Source: DATKPE01 sp035524335 (GTDB lineage Bacteria; Bacteroidota; Ignavibacteria; UBA10030; SZUA-254). From it: DNA of 64,000 bases. The stretch is from assembly GCA_035524335.1 (NCBI GenBank), contig DATKPE010000010.1:106567-170566 (forward strand), given 5' to 3'. Below are positions 34,203 through 44,300 of the stretch, piece after piece; positions within the stretch are counted from its first letter, which is position 1; each line of letters opens with the position of its first letter. Under the pieces are notes generated by a model. The model was not told the origin of the DNA, searched no databases, and saw only the letters and a list, made by a program, of their open reading frames with translations. The translations under genes were made by a program, and so were the position numbers.

Positions 34203-36479
34203 CTAGGTGCGGATGAGGTACTGGAGTTTGATGAAGTACTGTCTGCCGGTCTCGCGCAAACCGTAGGGAGTGCCGTATTCCGTGAGGCTGTAGGTTGAGC
34301 CGGCATAAAATATAGTGTATGGATTCAGTTTGTAGCTGAGGAGGGGATAGACGTCGAGGGCGCTGTTGAACTGATCGTACTGGCCGATGAGCCGGAAGTA
34401 GAGTTCGCGGGAGAACTGGTAAATGGCTGTCGCCCTCGTGATATACCCGTCGTAGAACAGCTCGCCGGTTGCGGCACTGGAGAGACGCGACCGTGAATAG
34501 GCGAGCGTGATGTCGAGCTGGGAGGTGGGACGGATTTCCGCAGAGATATTGATATTGTGGCCCCGGCCCATTTCCGGGTCGTCGGTGCGCTTGATGAATT
34601 TCCCGAACGTACCGTCGAGGGAGAGAGTGAGGGAGCTGGCGGGGCGGGAATAGACCGAAACCTCCGTGCGAATGATTTTCCTGAACATGACGTCTTTATA
34701 GAGTTCGTCGTTGACGGCGAACCAGAGCACGGTGAGCTCCGTCTGGCCCCGGAACTGCATATCGAGGTTCGGGAGGGTCCACGTTTCCTTATGCACGTTG
34801 TCGTAGTTGTAATGGAGTCCCGAGTTTGCTGAAATCGACCAGCGCTCAAGCCATGAATTGTTCGGATAGAAGGTATAGCCCTGGCTGAGAAGGAGCATTC
34901 GGAGGTCGTTGCTCGGGATGAAGCCGTCCTGCGCCTGGAATGTCGGCGACCGGTCGAGATACTGCAGGTCGAAGCTGTATTCGCGCGCGTCACGCAGGAA
35001 GTTGATGTTTGCCGAGAAACCGCCGTACGATTCCCCGTTGAATGCGGCATCCCTGCCGGTACTGCCGAACATGCGGGTGTTGTCCAGGAGCGTGGTGTCG
35101 TTCAGCTCTTTCGTGTCGGAGGAGAAGAGTTCACCGCGAAAATAATAATTTCCCCAGAACTTGGAATTCCAGTCGACGCCGCCGACATAATTGTGGGCAT
35201 CCGTTGAGTTCCGTGTGGTGAGCATGCCGCCGATGAAGTTCTCGCCACCGAAGTCGTACCGGGCGCGGGCGATGTTCGAAAATGATTCGACATCGGAGGC
35301 GACCAGATCGCTTGTTTCCTCTCCGGGCACGATATACGGGGTATTCCGGTCGGTCGTGGCGAGATACGCATACGAGAGGGAACCCGTCTTTCCGATGACC
35401 CGCGCCGCGCCGAGCGGATTGTTGATGGAGCGCGAATAAAAGATCTGGGTGCTGTTCGAGAACATATCCGCCCCGAGGAGGAAAAACGGCCGCTTCTCCG
35501 GATAAAAGAGGGCGAAGTTGGAGTTGACGCTGATCTGCGTGGCGTCCGATTCGACCTGACTGAAATCGGGGTTGATCACCGCCTCCACCGCGAAGTCAGG
35601 GCTCGGCGCATACCGCAATCCGCTCCCCACCCGCCCGGTGACGCTGCCGTTGACGAAGCCGGAACCGGGATTGCTGTTGTCGGAGACGGACCCGCTCTCC
35701 TGACCGACGATGTACGGAAGGATATCGACCGAGGAGGTCGACTGGATTCCGCTGATCCCCTCCAGCGTACCCGCCTGGCACGTGAGGCAGGGATTGTTTT
35801 TGTCGATCGGAACCCAGGAATTCTGCACCCGGCTGACCCGCGGGATGTTCCGGATGAAATCAACCACCCAGTGCTGGTCGGGGCGCGCGGGGAACCGGAG
35901 GCTTTTAAAGGGGATCGCAAGCTCGGCGGTCCAGCCGGAGTCGTTCATTGCCGCGGCAGATTCCCAGACCGCATCGAAACTGGCGTCCTCGTTGTTGGTC
36001 GTCCGGAGAAGATCTGCCTGGATGCCGTAGGGATTCACAAGAAATTCGTATGCTCGCTGATAATCCCCGTAGGTGTCGAGGATCGCGAGAATGAAATCGT
36101 CGTCGAACGGCTTGTCCCGGTCCGTGATGTGAGCCCGGATCGCCTCCGGATCGGTATCGCGGCAATCGAAGCCGATATAGAGATTATGCGAGTTGTAGAG
36201 GACCCGCACGCTCGTCCGCTGAACAGCAGGAGTATTCTCGTTTGGCGTGACTTCATACGACAGAGAGACAGGCGTGGAGCGGGACCACCGCGGATCGTCG
36301 AGCGAACCGGTCAGAGGGAGATCGTCTTCAATACGCACCGCGGTGATTTTCAGCCTGACGGTGTCTGCCGGCGTTTCCGCCCGGGCGGCCGGATTTGTGT
36401 ACAACAGCGCGAGGCATGTCACCGCGGCGATGCGAAGAACCCTTGCGGGAAGCGATATGCGGTTACAAATGTGTTCCAT
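34203..36479 (-). CDS. DUF5916 outer-membrane protein with CBM9-like N-domain
   Basis: This is a 758-residue protein with a signal peptide (cleavage near ARAE). Residues about 45-230 form a CBM9-like sugar-binding-type domain (LTGSLDDPRWSRSTPVSL, then YNSHNLYIGFDCRD and WTAELAIPFKSLRF). The remainder is the DUF5916 region with the typical NPDFSQVESDATQISVN and FALFYPEKRPFFLLGADMF segments, followed by beta-strands ending in an aromatic-rich barrel. Such proteins are abundant in Bacteroidota and near enzymes or transport genes. No ligand is known. It is transcribed divergently from the propeller histidine kinase gene. Confidence 0.88.
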   Translation of the reverse strand: MEHICNRISLPARVLRIAAVTCLALLYTNPAARAETPADTVRLKITAVRIEDDLPLTGSLDDPRWSRSTPVSLSYEVTPNENTPAVQRTSVRVLYNSHNLYIGFDCRDTDPEAIRAHITDRDKPFDDDFILAILDTYGDYQRAYEFLVNPYGIQADLLRTTNNEDASFDAVWESAAAMNDSGWTAELAIPFKSLRFPARPDQHWVVDFIRNIPRVSRVQNSWVPIDKNNPCLTCQAGTLEGISGIQSTSSVDILPYIVGQESGSVSDNSNPGSGFVNGSVTGRVGSGLRYAPSPDFAVEAVINPDFSQVESDATQISVNSNFALFYPEKRPFFLLGADMFSNSTQIFYSRSINNPLGAARVIGKTGSLSYAYLATTDRNTPYIVPGEETSDLVASDVESFSNIARARYDFGGENFIGGMLTTRNSTDAHNYVGGVDWNSKFWGNYYFRGELFSSDTKELNDTTLLDNTRMFGSTGRDAAFNGESYGGFSANINFLRDAREYSFDLQYLDRSPTFQAQDGFIPSNDLRMLLLSQGYTFYPNNSWLERWSISANSGLHYNYDNVHKETWTLPNLDMQFRGQTELTVLWFAVNDELYKDVMFRKIIRTEVSVYSRPASSLTLSLDGTFGKFIKRTDDPEMGRGHNINISAEIRPTSQLDITLAYSRSRLSSAATGELFYDGYITRATAIYQFSRELYFRLIGQYDQFNSALDVYPLLSYKLNPYTIFYAGSTYSLTEYGTPYGLRETGRQYFIKLQYLIRT

Positions 36480-36600
36480 GGGGTTACTGGCCGGCGGAAA
36501 ACACCTCCGGAAACATGCCGAATGATACGGAAATTCCGGAAATATGTTTCAGGCATTGGAGATCATCGGCCTCACGCTGTTCTGAAGATCAGGTCCCCTC

Positions 36601-36629
36601 TTGGATCTCTCCGGTGCAATGAGTATACT
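36601..36629 (+). promoter_or_regulatory. sigma70 promoter of the propeller kinase-regulator operon
   Basis: TTGGAT (36601-36606), 17 bp, TATACT (36624-36629). It fixes the kinase start downstream, at 36724 or 36730, because the longest open frame would begin inside the -35. The leader is about 90 nt. Confidence 0.75.
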
Positions 36630-36723
36630 TGATGATCCGGAGGCATCGAGTCGAAATCCGCCGCATCCCCGGCCTGCACCGGCGGTGCCCGGGCAGTGGT
36701 ACGGCATCTCCGCGGAATTGCCG

Positions 36724-39700
36724 ATGATCATGAGATTAACCGTTCATTTCATATCAATTTCACTTGCCGTCGCCACCCTGGCATACGGACAGCGGGCATC
36801 CGCACAACAGGGGGGTGAACGGCTGGAAGAAGCCTGGCGCTGGGTTCAGTTCACGACCGCATCCGGGCTTCCGTCCGATCGGATCATCGGGCTGGTGGAG
36901 ACCGGGGACGGCATTCTCTGGGCGCACACCGCGGGCGGGCTCGCGACGTACGACGGTTTTCAGTGGAGTTCGGTCGACACGATCCTCGGTGTCCCGACAC
37001 GCGGCATGGCTTCGGTCACGAGGTATGGCCGCGATTCGGTGCTGGTCGTCTCGGAGGGAAGGGTCTTTCTCGGAAACCGGTCGGGGTTCACCCGCATCGG
37101 GATCGGTCCGACCTACGAGGCCACTCCATATCCTCCCTCCGGTATCCTTCTGCTCGACAATCATTCATCCATTCTCCGGTATGAGGGGGGGACCGTCAGT
37201 TTGTTTGAACCCTCCCGTGAAAAGACGGAGGGAAAGACGATCTCGATCCGGACCACGAAAGGCGGGGGGATCTGGGCGCACCTCTCGGACGGATTTTACC
37301 GGCTCGAGGGGAACCGATGGTCGCAGAAGTTTCTCTTTGGTTCACGTCCCGGGGTCATTGCGTCGCTGGCGGAAAACGCCGCCAAGACCGGCATCGCGTT
37401 CGTTATTTTCCCGCTGGAGTACAGCGGCATCTGGGAGTGGAGCGGGGGCGGGCCTGCGGTTCTGAACCGGACAGAGCGGCCGGACAATGTCCGGTGGATC
37501 GATATCGGCGAAGACGATGAAGCTCTCGTGCTCTACCAGTCGGGTGCGGTGCGCATCAGGAGGGAGGGAATCTGGTCGGATCTCTCCGTCCCGGGGGCGA
37601 TGATTCAGGACATCAATTTCGTGTTGTTCCGCCCGAACAGGGATATCTGGTTCGGGACCGAGCACGGTCTGTTTCTGTACAAGCGGACTTCCTCCCGGTG
37701 GACGTTCCGCAACCATCCTTCGCCCGATCTCAGAAATTCAATCAATGAAATCATCAAAACCCGCACCGGCGATCTCTGGATTGCGACGAGCGGAGGGCTC
37801 GAGATCGAGCATCCGGATCATTCGGTGGAAGATGTAAACCGGATCGGCAGTGTCCCTCTGTACGTGGTGACCGGTCTGAGCGAGGACGAATCCGGAGGTA
37901 TCTGGATCTCCAGCGGTCTTTCCTTTACCGGGGCGTACAGGTGGGACGGTACGGCATGGACGCATTTTGATGTTTCGGGTGATGAAGGCGGGGTACACAT
38001 CCACAAAATCCGCCGGGATCGGCACGGACGGCTCTGGTTCCTCGGCATCGGTGAAATCTCACCCTCGGTGACGAAAAAAGAGCCGGGAGCGTATCTGTAT
38101 ACAGGTCACAAATTTTATAAATGGGGAATGGAATCCGGTTTGCCGGCGGGTCGTGTCTATGGATTCGGTGAAGCTCCGGACGGTGCACTCTGGTTCGGGA
38201 CCGCTGGCGGATTGAGCCGCTGGAGGCCGTCGGGCACGGAGGCACCGGTCACGCAGGCGGGAGGGACATGGACGCACTGGTCGATCGCGAACGGTCTCCG
38301 GGCTGACCGCATTTTCACGCTGGCGGTCGATCAGGAGAACCGTGTCTGGTTTGGAGATCATTCAGTTGACGGAAACGGAGTCGGGATGATAGGGCCCGGA
38401 GATTCCATCCGGTATTACACCACCGCCGACGGCCTGGTGAACGATAACATCTGGGACATCAGCGTCGGGGGCGATTCGGCGGTATGGGTGGCGACGGAGC
38501 GCGGCCTCAGCTCGTACCGGCACGGCCGCTGGTCGACGTTCGATATGCAGTCCGGACTGCTTCATCCGATGCTCTGGCCGATTCTTCCGACGGGCGACAA
38601 GGTATACGTCGGCACCCAGGGCCGGGGTATTGCGATACTTGACCTGGAGGAGAGCAATTCACCGGTGCCGCGGATTGCGCTCGATCTTCCCTCCATAGGC
38701 GACCGGAGCGTGGTTCTGCGCTGGCACGCCTATTCATTCTGGGGGGAACTGGACCCGTCGGAGATCGCAACGCGATACCGCATCAACGGCGGTCCCTGGT
38801 CCGCATGGAGCGTCGGCCATAGTTTTTCGATTGCGGCGATTCCTCCGGGGGACTACCGGTATCGCGTCCAGGCGCGCGGTCTTTTCGGCGGCTACAGCGA
38901 GGCGGGCGTTGAGGGGTTCTTCACGATTCCCCAGCCGCTCTGGTTTCGTCCCGGTTTTTTCATTCCCACAGGTCTGCTGTTCCTTGTGACGGCGGGGTTT
39001 GTCGCGGTGCTCCTCGCCCGAAAGCGGAACCACGATCTGGCCATCCGGCGCAGTGAGGAAAAGTTCCGCACCGTCACCGAAACCACGTCGTCGGCCATGT
39101 TCATCTGCGAGGGCGATAGGATCATCTTCGTGAACACCGCCGCTGAACGGCTCACGGGATATTCGGCGACCCGGCTCATGGAAATGATGTACACGGATAT
39201 TCTCCCTGTCGATTCCGGAACGGATCCCGCGAACCCGGGGAGCCCGGCTGGAGCGGCCGAACATTTTGAGACGAAAATCAGGACAGCGGGGGGGGAAGAG
39301 CGCTGGGTCGACTGCACCGCCGGGGGGATCGACTTCCAGGGCCGGACCGTCCGGCTCGTCACGGCGTTTGAGATCACCGAACGCAAAACGGCCGAACAGA
39401 AACTGCGGTCCCTTGCCTCCGAACTCTCGCTCACCGAGGAGCGCGAGCGCAGGCGTATGGCGACGTACCTGCACGATGTTATCGGCCAGACGCTTGCCAT
39501 CATCAAGATGCATGTTCGGAAAATGCAGAAGGAACCGCTTCCCTCCGCGTCCCTCTCATCCCTCGCGGAGGTCCGCGATCTGATCGATACGTCGATCGTG
39601 AACACCCAGACGCTGACGTTCGACCTCTGTCCGCCGATCCTCTACGAGTTGAGTTTTGAAGCGGCGGTCGAGTGGCTCATCGAGCAGACGCAGAACCGCC

Positions 39701-40059
39701 ACGGCATCGCCTGTACCTTTCAGGGCGATGGACAGGTCAAAACGCTTCCCCAGGATATCCGGGTCCTCCTCTTCCAGGCAACCCGTGAGGTGCTGATGAA
39801 TGCGGTCAAGCATGCCGAGGCGCACCGGATCTCGGTCAGTCTCTGTCTGACCGACGGAACGGTGAGGATCATCGTGCGGGATGACGGAGCGGGCTTTGAT
39901 CCGGTCGAAAGCACACTCCCCGCCGGCGGCGGGGGGTTCGGGCTCTTCAACATCCGTGAACGTCTGACGCATTTCGGCGGGCGGCTGGTGATCGAGTCCC
40001 GCCCCGGGGCCGGGACGGATGTCACGATCATGGCGCCTGTCCGCGTACCGACGGCATAA
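36724..40059 (+). CDS. sensor histidine kinase with extracellular beta-propeller, Y_Y_Y and PAS domains
   Basis: This is a 1111-residue protein with a signal peptide (MRLTVHF..., cleavage near ASA). The periplasmic part contains a two-component-regulator propeller with repeats of the form IWFGTEHGLFLY, LWIATSGGLEIE, LWFGTAGGLSRW and VWVATERGLSSY. A Y_Y_Y-like Ig domain follows at about 640-720. A membrane segment at about 744-762 is followed by PAS/PAC (about 776-890), a HisKA_3 dimerisation domain with phosphorylated His in TYLHDVIGQTL near 917, and a HATPase domain (NAVKHAEA, DDGAGFDP, GGGGFGLFNIRERL). The NarL-type regulator gene follows after 27 bp and is the obvious partner. Propellers of this type often sense carbohydrates, but the ligand is unknown. 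Confidence 0.92.
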   Translation: MIMRLTVHFISISLAVATLAYGQRASAQQGGERLEEAWRWVQFTTASGLPSDRIIGLVETGDGILWAHTAGGLATYDGFQWSSVDTILGVPTRGMASVTRYGRDSVLVVSEGRVFLGNRSGFTRIGIGPTYEATPYPPSGILLLDNHSSILRYEGGTVSLFEPSREKTEGKTISIRTTKGGGIWAHLSDGFYRLEGNRWSQKFLFGSRPGVIASLAENAAKTGIAFVIFPLEYSGIWEWSGGGPAVLNRTERPDNVRWIDIGEDDEALVLYQSGAVRIRREGIWSDLSVPGAMIQDINFVLFRPNRDIWFGTEHGLFLYKRTSSRWTFRNHPSPDLRNSINEIIKTRTGDLWIATSGGLEIEHPDHSVEDVNRIGSVPLYVVTGLSEDESGGIWISSGLSFTGAYRWDGTAWTHFDVSGDEGGVHIHKIRRDRHGRLWFLGIGEISPSVTKKEPGAYLYTGHKFYKWGMESGLPAGRVYGFGEAPDGALWFGTAGGLSRWRPSGTEAPVTQAGGTWTHWSIANGLRADRIFTLAVDQENRVWFGDHSVDGNGVGMIGPGDSIRYYTTADGLVNDNIWDISVGGDSAVWVATERGLSSYRHGRWSTFDMQSGLLHPMLWPILPTGDKVYVGTQGRGIAILDLEESNSPVPRIALDLPSIGDRSVVLRWHAYSFWGELDPSEIATRYRINGGPWSAWSVGHSFSIAAIPPGDYRYRVQARGLFGGYSEAGVEGFFTIPQPLWFRPGFFIPTGLLFLVTAGFVAVLLARKRNHDLAIRRSEEKFRTVTETTSSAMFICEGDRIIFVNTAAERLTGYSATRLMEMMYTDILPVDSGTDPANPGSPAGAAEHFETKIRTAGGEERWVDCTAGGIDFQGRTVRLVTAFEITERKTAEQKLRSLASELSLTEERERRRMATYLHDVIGQTLAIIKMHVRKMQKEPLPSASLSSLAEVRDLIDTSIVNTQTLTFDLCPPILYELSFEAAVEWLIEQTQNRHGIACTFQGDGQVKTLPQDIRVLLFQATREVLMNAVKHAEAHRISVSLCLTDGTVRIIVRDDGAGFDPVESTLPAGGGGFGLFNIRERLTHFGGRLVIESRPGAGTDVTIMAPVRVPTA

Positions 40060-40086
40060 CTGTCACTCACCCGACGAGGTCGACTC

Positions 40087-40743
40087 ATGGAACATCATAT
40101 CCGTATCCTGCTTGCCGATGATCATCGTCTGTTCCGCGAAGGGCTCCGCCACATCATCGAGGACGAACTGGGCATGGTCGTCGCCGGACAGGCGGAGACC
40201 GGGCGTGCGGCGCTCGACCTCGCCCGGGTTCACCGGCCCGATATCGTCATCATGGATATCAGCATGCCGGACCTGAACGGGATCGAAGCCACACGGCAGT
40301 TGACCGGCGAATTCCCGGAGATGACGGTCGTCGCTCTCTCGATGCATGCCGACAAGCGGTATGTCGCCGAGATGCTGTCGGCAGGCGCGCGCGGCTATCT
40401 CCTCAAACACAGCGCGGTCGACGAGCTCGAACGGGCGATCCGCACGGTCCTCGCAAAGAAAATCTACATCAGCCCTGAAATCGCAGGAGTCGTGGTGACG
40501 GAATACCTTCATCACCTCCAGTCCGCCGGGTCCGGCGCACATTCTCCGCTGACGGCAAAAGAGCGCGAAGTGCTTCAGCTCATCTCCGAGGGAAAATCGA
40601 CGAAGGAGATCGCGTCCGTTCTTCATGTCAGCATTCCGACTGTCGACACGCACAAACAGCATATCATGGAGAAGCTGGATCTTCACAGCATCGCGGAACT
40701 GACCAAATACGCCGTCCGCGAAGGTCTCACGTCTCTCGATTAG
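40087..40743 (+). CDS. NarL/FixJ-type response regulator
   Basis: This is a 218-residue protein. The receiver domain has LLADDH (acidic pocket), the phosphorylated Asp near 57 in VIMDISMPDLNG, and a Lys in GYLLKHS. The C-terminal LuxR-type helix-turn-helix is LTAKEREVLQLISEGKSTKE, then VSIPTVDTHKQHIMEKL. It is cotranscribed with the propeller kinase and is presumably phosphorylated by it. A perfect 19-bp palindrome lies 86 bp after the stop, in front of the next operon, and is a candidate binding site. Confidence 0.94.
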   Translation: MEHHIRILLADDHRLFREGLRHIIEDELGMVVAGQAETGRAALDLARVHRPDIVIMDISMPDLNGIEATRQLTGEFPEMTVVALSMHADKRYVAEMLSAGARGYLLKHSAVDELERAIRTVLAKKIYISPEIAGVVVTEYLHHLQSAGSGAHSPLTAKEREVLQLISEGKSTKEIASVLHVSIPTVDTHKQHIMEKLDLHSIAELTKYAVREGLTSLD

Positions 40744-40829
40744 CCGCGCAACAGGCCGTTTTCGCCCGATATGGCCGCCGGGCCCATCCTCTCCGCCGAA
40801 CCGCCCTGCTCATGTATTTCCATCCGTCA

Positions 40830-40848
40830 AATCATGAATTTCATGATT
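40830..40848. promoter_or_regulatory. 19-bp palindrome, candidate operator
   Basis: AATCATGAA-T-TTCATGATT: perfect 9-bp arms around one base. It touches the -35 of the next promoter, the usual place for an activator or competing regulator. NarL-type proteins bind inverted repeats of about this size. Confidence 0.55.
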
Positions 40849-40875
40849 GTCCCACCGTCCAGCCTTTTGTACGTT
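40847..40875 (+). promoter_or_regulatory. candidate promoter of the orphan sorting-domain / PKD-protein operon
   Basis: TTGTCC (40847-40852), 17 bp, TACGTT (40870-40875). The -10 is weak, which fits dependence on an activator at the adjoining palindrome. Confidence 0.45.
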
Positions 40876-40944
40876 AACTTATCATAAATCCGGCCTCCGG
40901 CCGGAGAGGCGCGGTACGTTTCATCATCAGAAATCATTGTTCTC

Positions 40945-41289
40945 ATGGATCGTTCTTCACGCAACCATGACCCGGATACACAGCCGGGGTTGTCGTCCCG
41001 GCTGACGTATCCCAATCCCTTCAATCCCTCGGGGATCGATTTCGATCTTCCGGGTGACGCCCGGGTGACCCTGCAGATTTTCGATCATGCCGGTCTGGAG
41101 ATCGCGACGCTGAGGAAGGATCATCCATACCCGGGCGGAACACACCACGTTGAGTTCAATCCTGTCGGCGGCGAACCGCGCTGGGTTCCTCCCGGCGGTC
41201 ACGAACAGAAGGTTTATTTCTACCGTCTCTCGGCGGAAATCGGAGAGGCGCGCTACACCGACACCAAAAAAATCATGTTTGTTCTCTGA
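40945..41289 (+). CDS. orphan T9SS type A sorting domain without signal peptide
   Basis: This 114-residue frame is essentially only a C-terminal sorting domain: LTYPNPFNPSGIDFDLP, then VTLQIFDHAGLEIATL, then KVYFYRLSAEIG and KKIMFVL. In ordinary cargo this region is the last 80-90 residues of a long exported protein. Here it is preceded by 16 hydrophilic residues with no signal peptide, so it cannot be a conventional cargo. It sits 69 bp upstream of a true T9SS cargo gene, probably in one transcript. It may be a remnant of a lost gene or a small protein acting on the sorting machinery. No strong Shine-Dalgarno site is seen. Confidence 0.6.
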   Translation: MDRSSRNHDPDTQPGLSSRLTYPNPFNPSGIDFDLPGDARVTLQIFDHAGLEIATLRKDHPYPGGTHHVEFNPVGGEPRWVPPGGHEQKVYFYRLSAEIGEARYTDTKKIMFVL

Positions 41290-41358
41290 CGGTAAAGACA
41301 TGCCGCGGCGAGAGAGCCGGTCGTGTCCGGATCACATCATCCTCTGAAAGGGTTTCAG

Positions 41359-44300
41359 ATGAAAATTGTTCATGTTTTTTTGATCATCGTTCTTCTCTGC
41401 TTCACGGCGCAGGCCGTGTTCGGACAGAACTGCCCCCCGGGCGGACCGTTCCCGCACCCGCACGTATCATCCTCGTTCATGCCCGATTCGAGCTGTTTAT
41501 CGCGGGGGAATAACGGGACATCGGGACAGCCGGATAAAAACAGCTGTCTCTACGCGTGCGAAAATTCCTTTTCGACCTTCTGCACTGCCAATAATGCCGG
41601 CAGTAGCTATATATGGGTGGTGGTCGGCGGGTCGATTGTGGCGGGACAGGGAACCAGCTGTGTGACGGTGCACTGGGGTCCGGCCGGTTCCGGCAATATC
41701 AATGTCACGGAGACCAATTCCGTCGGCTGTTCGGGAAATGACGGAAGCTGCGTGCAGATCATCAATTCGCCGGTGGCCGCATTTCATGTGGATACCACCG
41801 TCTGCCGCTCGGTCACACTCAATTTTCAGGATCAGTCGGTCAATGCATCAACCTGGCACTGGGATTTCGGCGACGGGGGAACCTCTTCGGTCGAGAATCC
41901 GCTCCATGCCTATGCCACCGGCGGAACCTATACCGTCACGCTCGTCGTAACGAACGTCTGCGGGTGTTCCGATTCCGTATCGAAAACGATCCACGTCAGC
42001 AATCTGGTCGGTCCGAACATCGAGTGTCCCGCGACCGTCTGCGCGTACACGGAGGGATGTTATTCCACCACCGATACCTGTCCCGGCGCAGTGTATCACT
42101 GGTCGGTGACGGGCGGAACCTTTACAGCGCCTCCCACCGGTCATACCGTGTGCGTCAACTGGGGAAGCGGACCGGTCGGGACTCTCTCGCTCTCGATTAC
42201 CGGCTGTTCGACAACCTGTCCCGATACGACCACCGTCGTGGTGCCGATCATCGGTTCGACGGCGACGATCAGCGGTCCCGCCGTGGTCTGCCCGAACGAT
42301 ATCAGCACCTACACACTGCCCACCTGGCCGGGGACCTATTATACCTGGACGCTCGGAACCGGCGGCACGATCATTGCCGGCACCTATTCACAGTCGGCGA
42401 CGGTCCAGTGGGGCCCGGCGCCGGGAATCTACACTCTGAGCGTGACATGGCATAATATTCTGCTCGGCTGCGGCGGGAGTGCGACTCTGCAGGTTCAGGT
42501 CCGGGATAAATTCATCATCGGCGGCGCCAGCGGACCGTTCTGTCTCGGAGATTCGACGATCTACAACGCCGTGGCTCCGGCGAACTGGACGGTTACCGGA
42601 GGGACAATCACTCCTCCGGCCACGAACACATCTTCAATCGTGGTTCACTGGACAGCATCCGGTGTTCAGACGGTGATTGCTTCGCCGGTGAACAGTTCTC
42701 TCTACTGTAATCTGGCCGACAGCATGCACGCGGTGGTCGACTTTGTTCCCAAGGCGCTTTCCCTCAGCGGGCCGCAATCGGTCTGCCCGTCGACGGTCTA
42801 TCAGTATACCGCAACCACCTCCGGTCCGGGGTTCAATCTGCAGTGGTCCGTCACTGGCGGCGGCACGATCGTCGGTTCGAGCACCGCCAATCCGGTGACC
42901 GTCAGCTGGACGGGTCCCGGCACGGTCGCCGTACAGCAGGTGCAGACCAGTTCACCCTTCTGCAAATCGGATACCATAGCGCTGAACGTTTCGCTGTTCA
43001 CCCTTTCCGGCATCACAGGGCCGAATCTGGTCTGCATGGATCAGTCGGTCACCTATACTGCCGGATCGCCGAATCCGGGCGTTACCTACACCTGGGCGAT
43101 CATGAACGGCACCAATCCCTCACCGTACGGAAGTATTACGGGCGGTCAGGGAACGAACCAGATCACCGTCCTCTGGCACGGACCCGGAAATCTGAGTGCG
43201 ACGGTACAGCTGACCGTCTGCGGCAACGTCTACACACTGCCGGTAACGATCACTCCGGTACCGACGCCGACCATCACCATGACCGGCCATGTCTGTGATC
43301 CGGGCGGTTCGATGACGCTCACCGCGAGTCCGGGATATTCCTCCTATACGTGGTCCAATTCGATGGTGGGGCAGTCGATCGTGGTCTATTCAAGCGGAAC
43401 CTACACAGTGACCGTGACCGCGCCCGGAAGCGGGTGTACCGGTTCGGCAAGCATCGTAGTGCCGCACACGCCCGGCCCGACCGCACAGATCTCGACTCCG
43501 AACCCCCTCAGCTGGTGCACGGGCGGCCCGCCGGTGCTCGATACGCTGTACGCGCTGCAGGGAGCAGGATATCAGTATCTCTGGAGCCCCGGCGGACAGT
43601 TGACGCCGACGATTGTCGTGACCTCCCCCGGTACGTATTCCGTGACGGTTACGGACATCAACACCGGATGCACCGCCACGGACGCAATCACCATCACCCA
43701 GCAGGTATGTCAGCCGTCAAGCTGTACGCCGGTGGGGACGGCGAGTTTTGTGGCGGCCACGCCGATCTGCAATCCGGTCTCCTTTACCGGGAGCTGGTCG
43801 TCCATAGCATCGCCCTCGTGGAATTTCGGCGATCCGGCCAGCCTCGGTGCCAACACGAGCCCGACGGTGCCGACCGTGTCGCATCTCTTCACCCACGCCG
43901 GCTGGTTCACCGTGAGCTTCGGCGGAACGGACGCCAACGGCTGTCAGGTGGTGAGCACGCAGGCGATCCCGATTCCGCTTGCTGCGGATTTCAGTTTCTC
44001 GAGCCACTGCGATACGGTGCATTTCACGGATAATTCGACCTATCTGCCGCCGAACGCGATCACAAGCTGGGTCTGGAGCTTCCCCGGCGGATCTCCGTCG
44101 AGCGCCACGGGTCCGAATCCCGGCCCGGTGACATACAGCACCAACGGACCTCATTCCGTGACTCTGACGGTATCGAACGGCATCTGTACGACGCCGGTCA
44201 CCAAGACGGTCACGATCGGAAATCTGCCGACGGGCACCATCACGGCGGCGGCAACCGGCTGTGCGGGAAATGATGTCATCATGACCGGGGGGGGCAGTGG

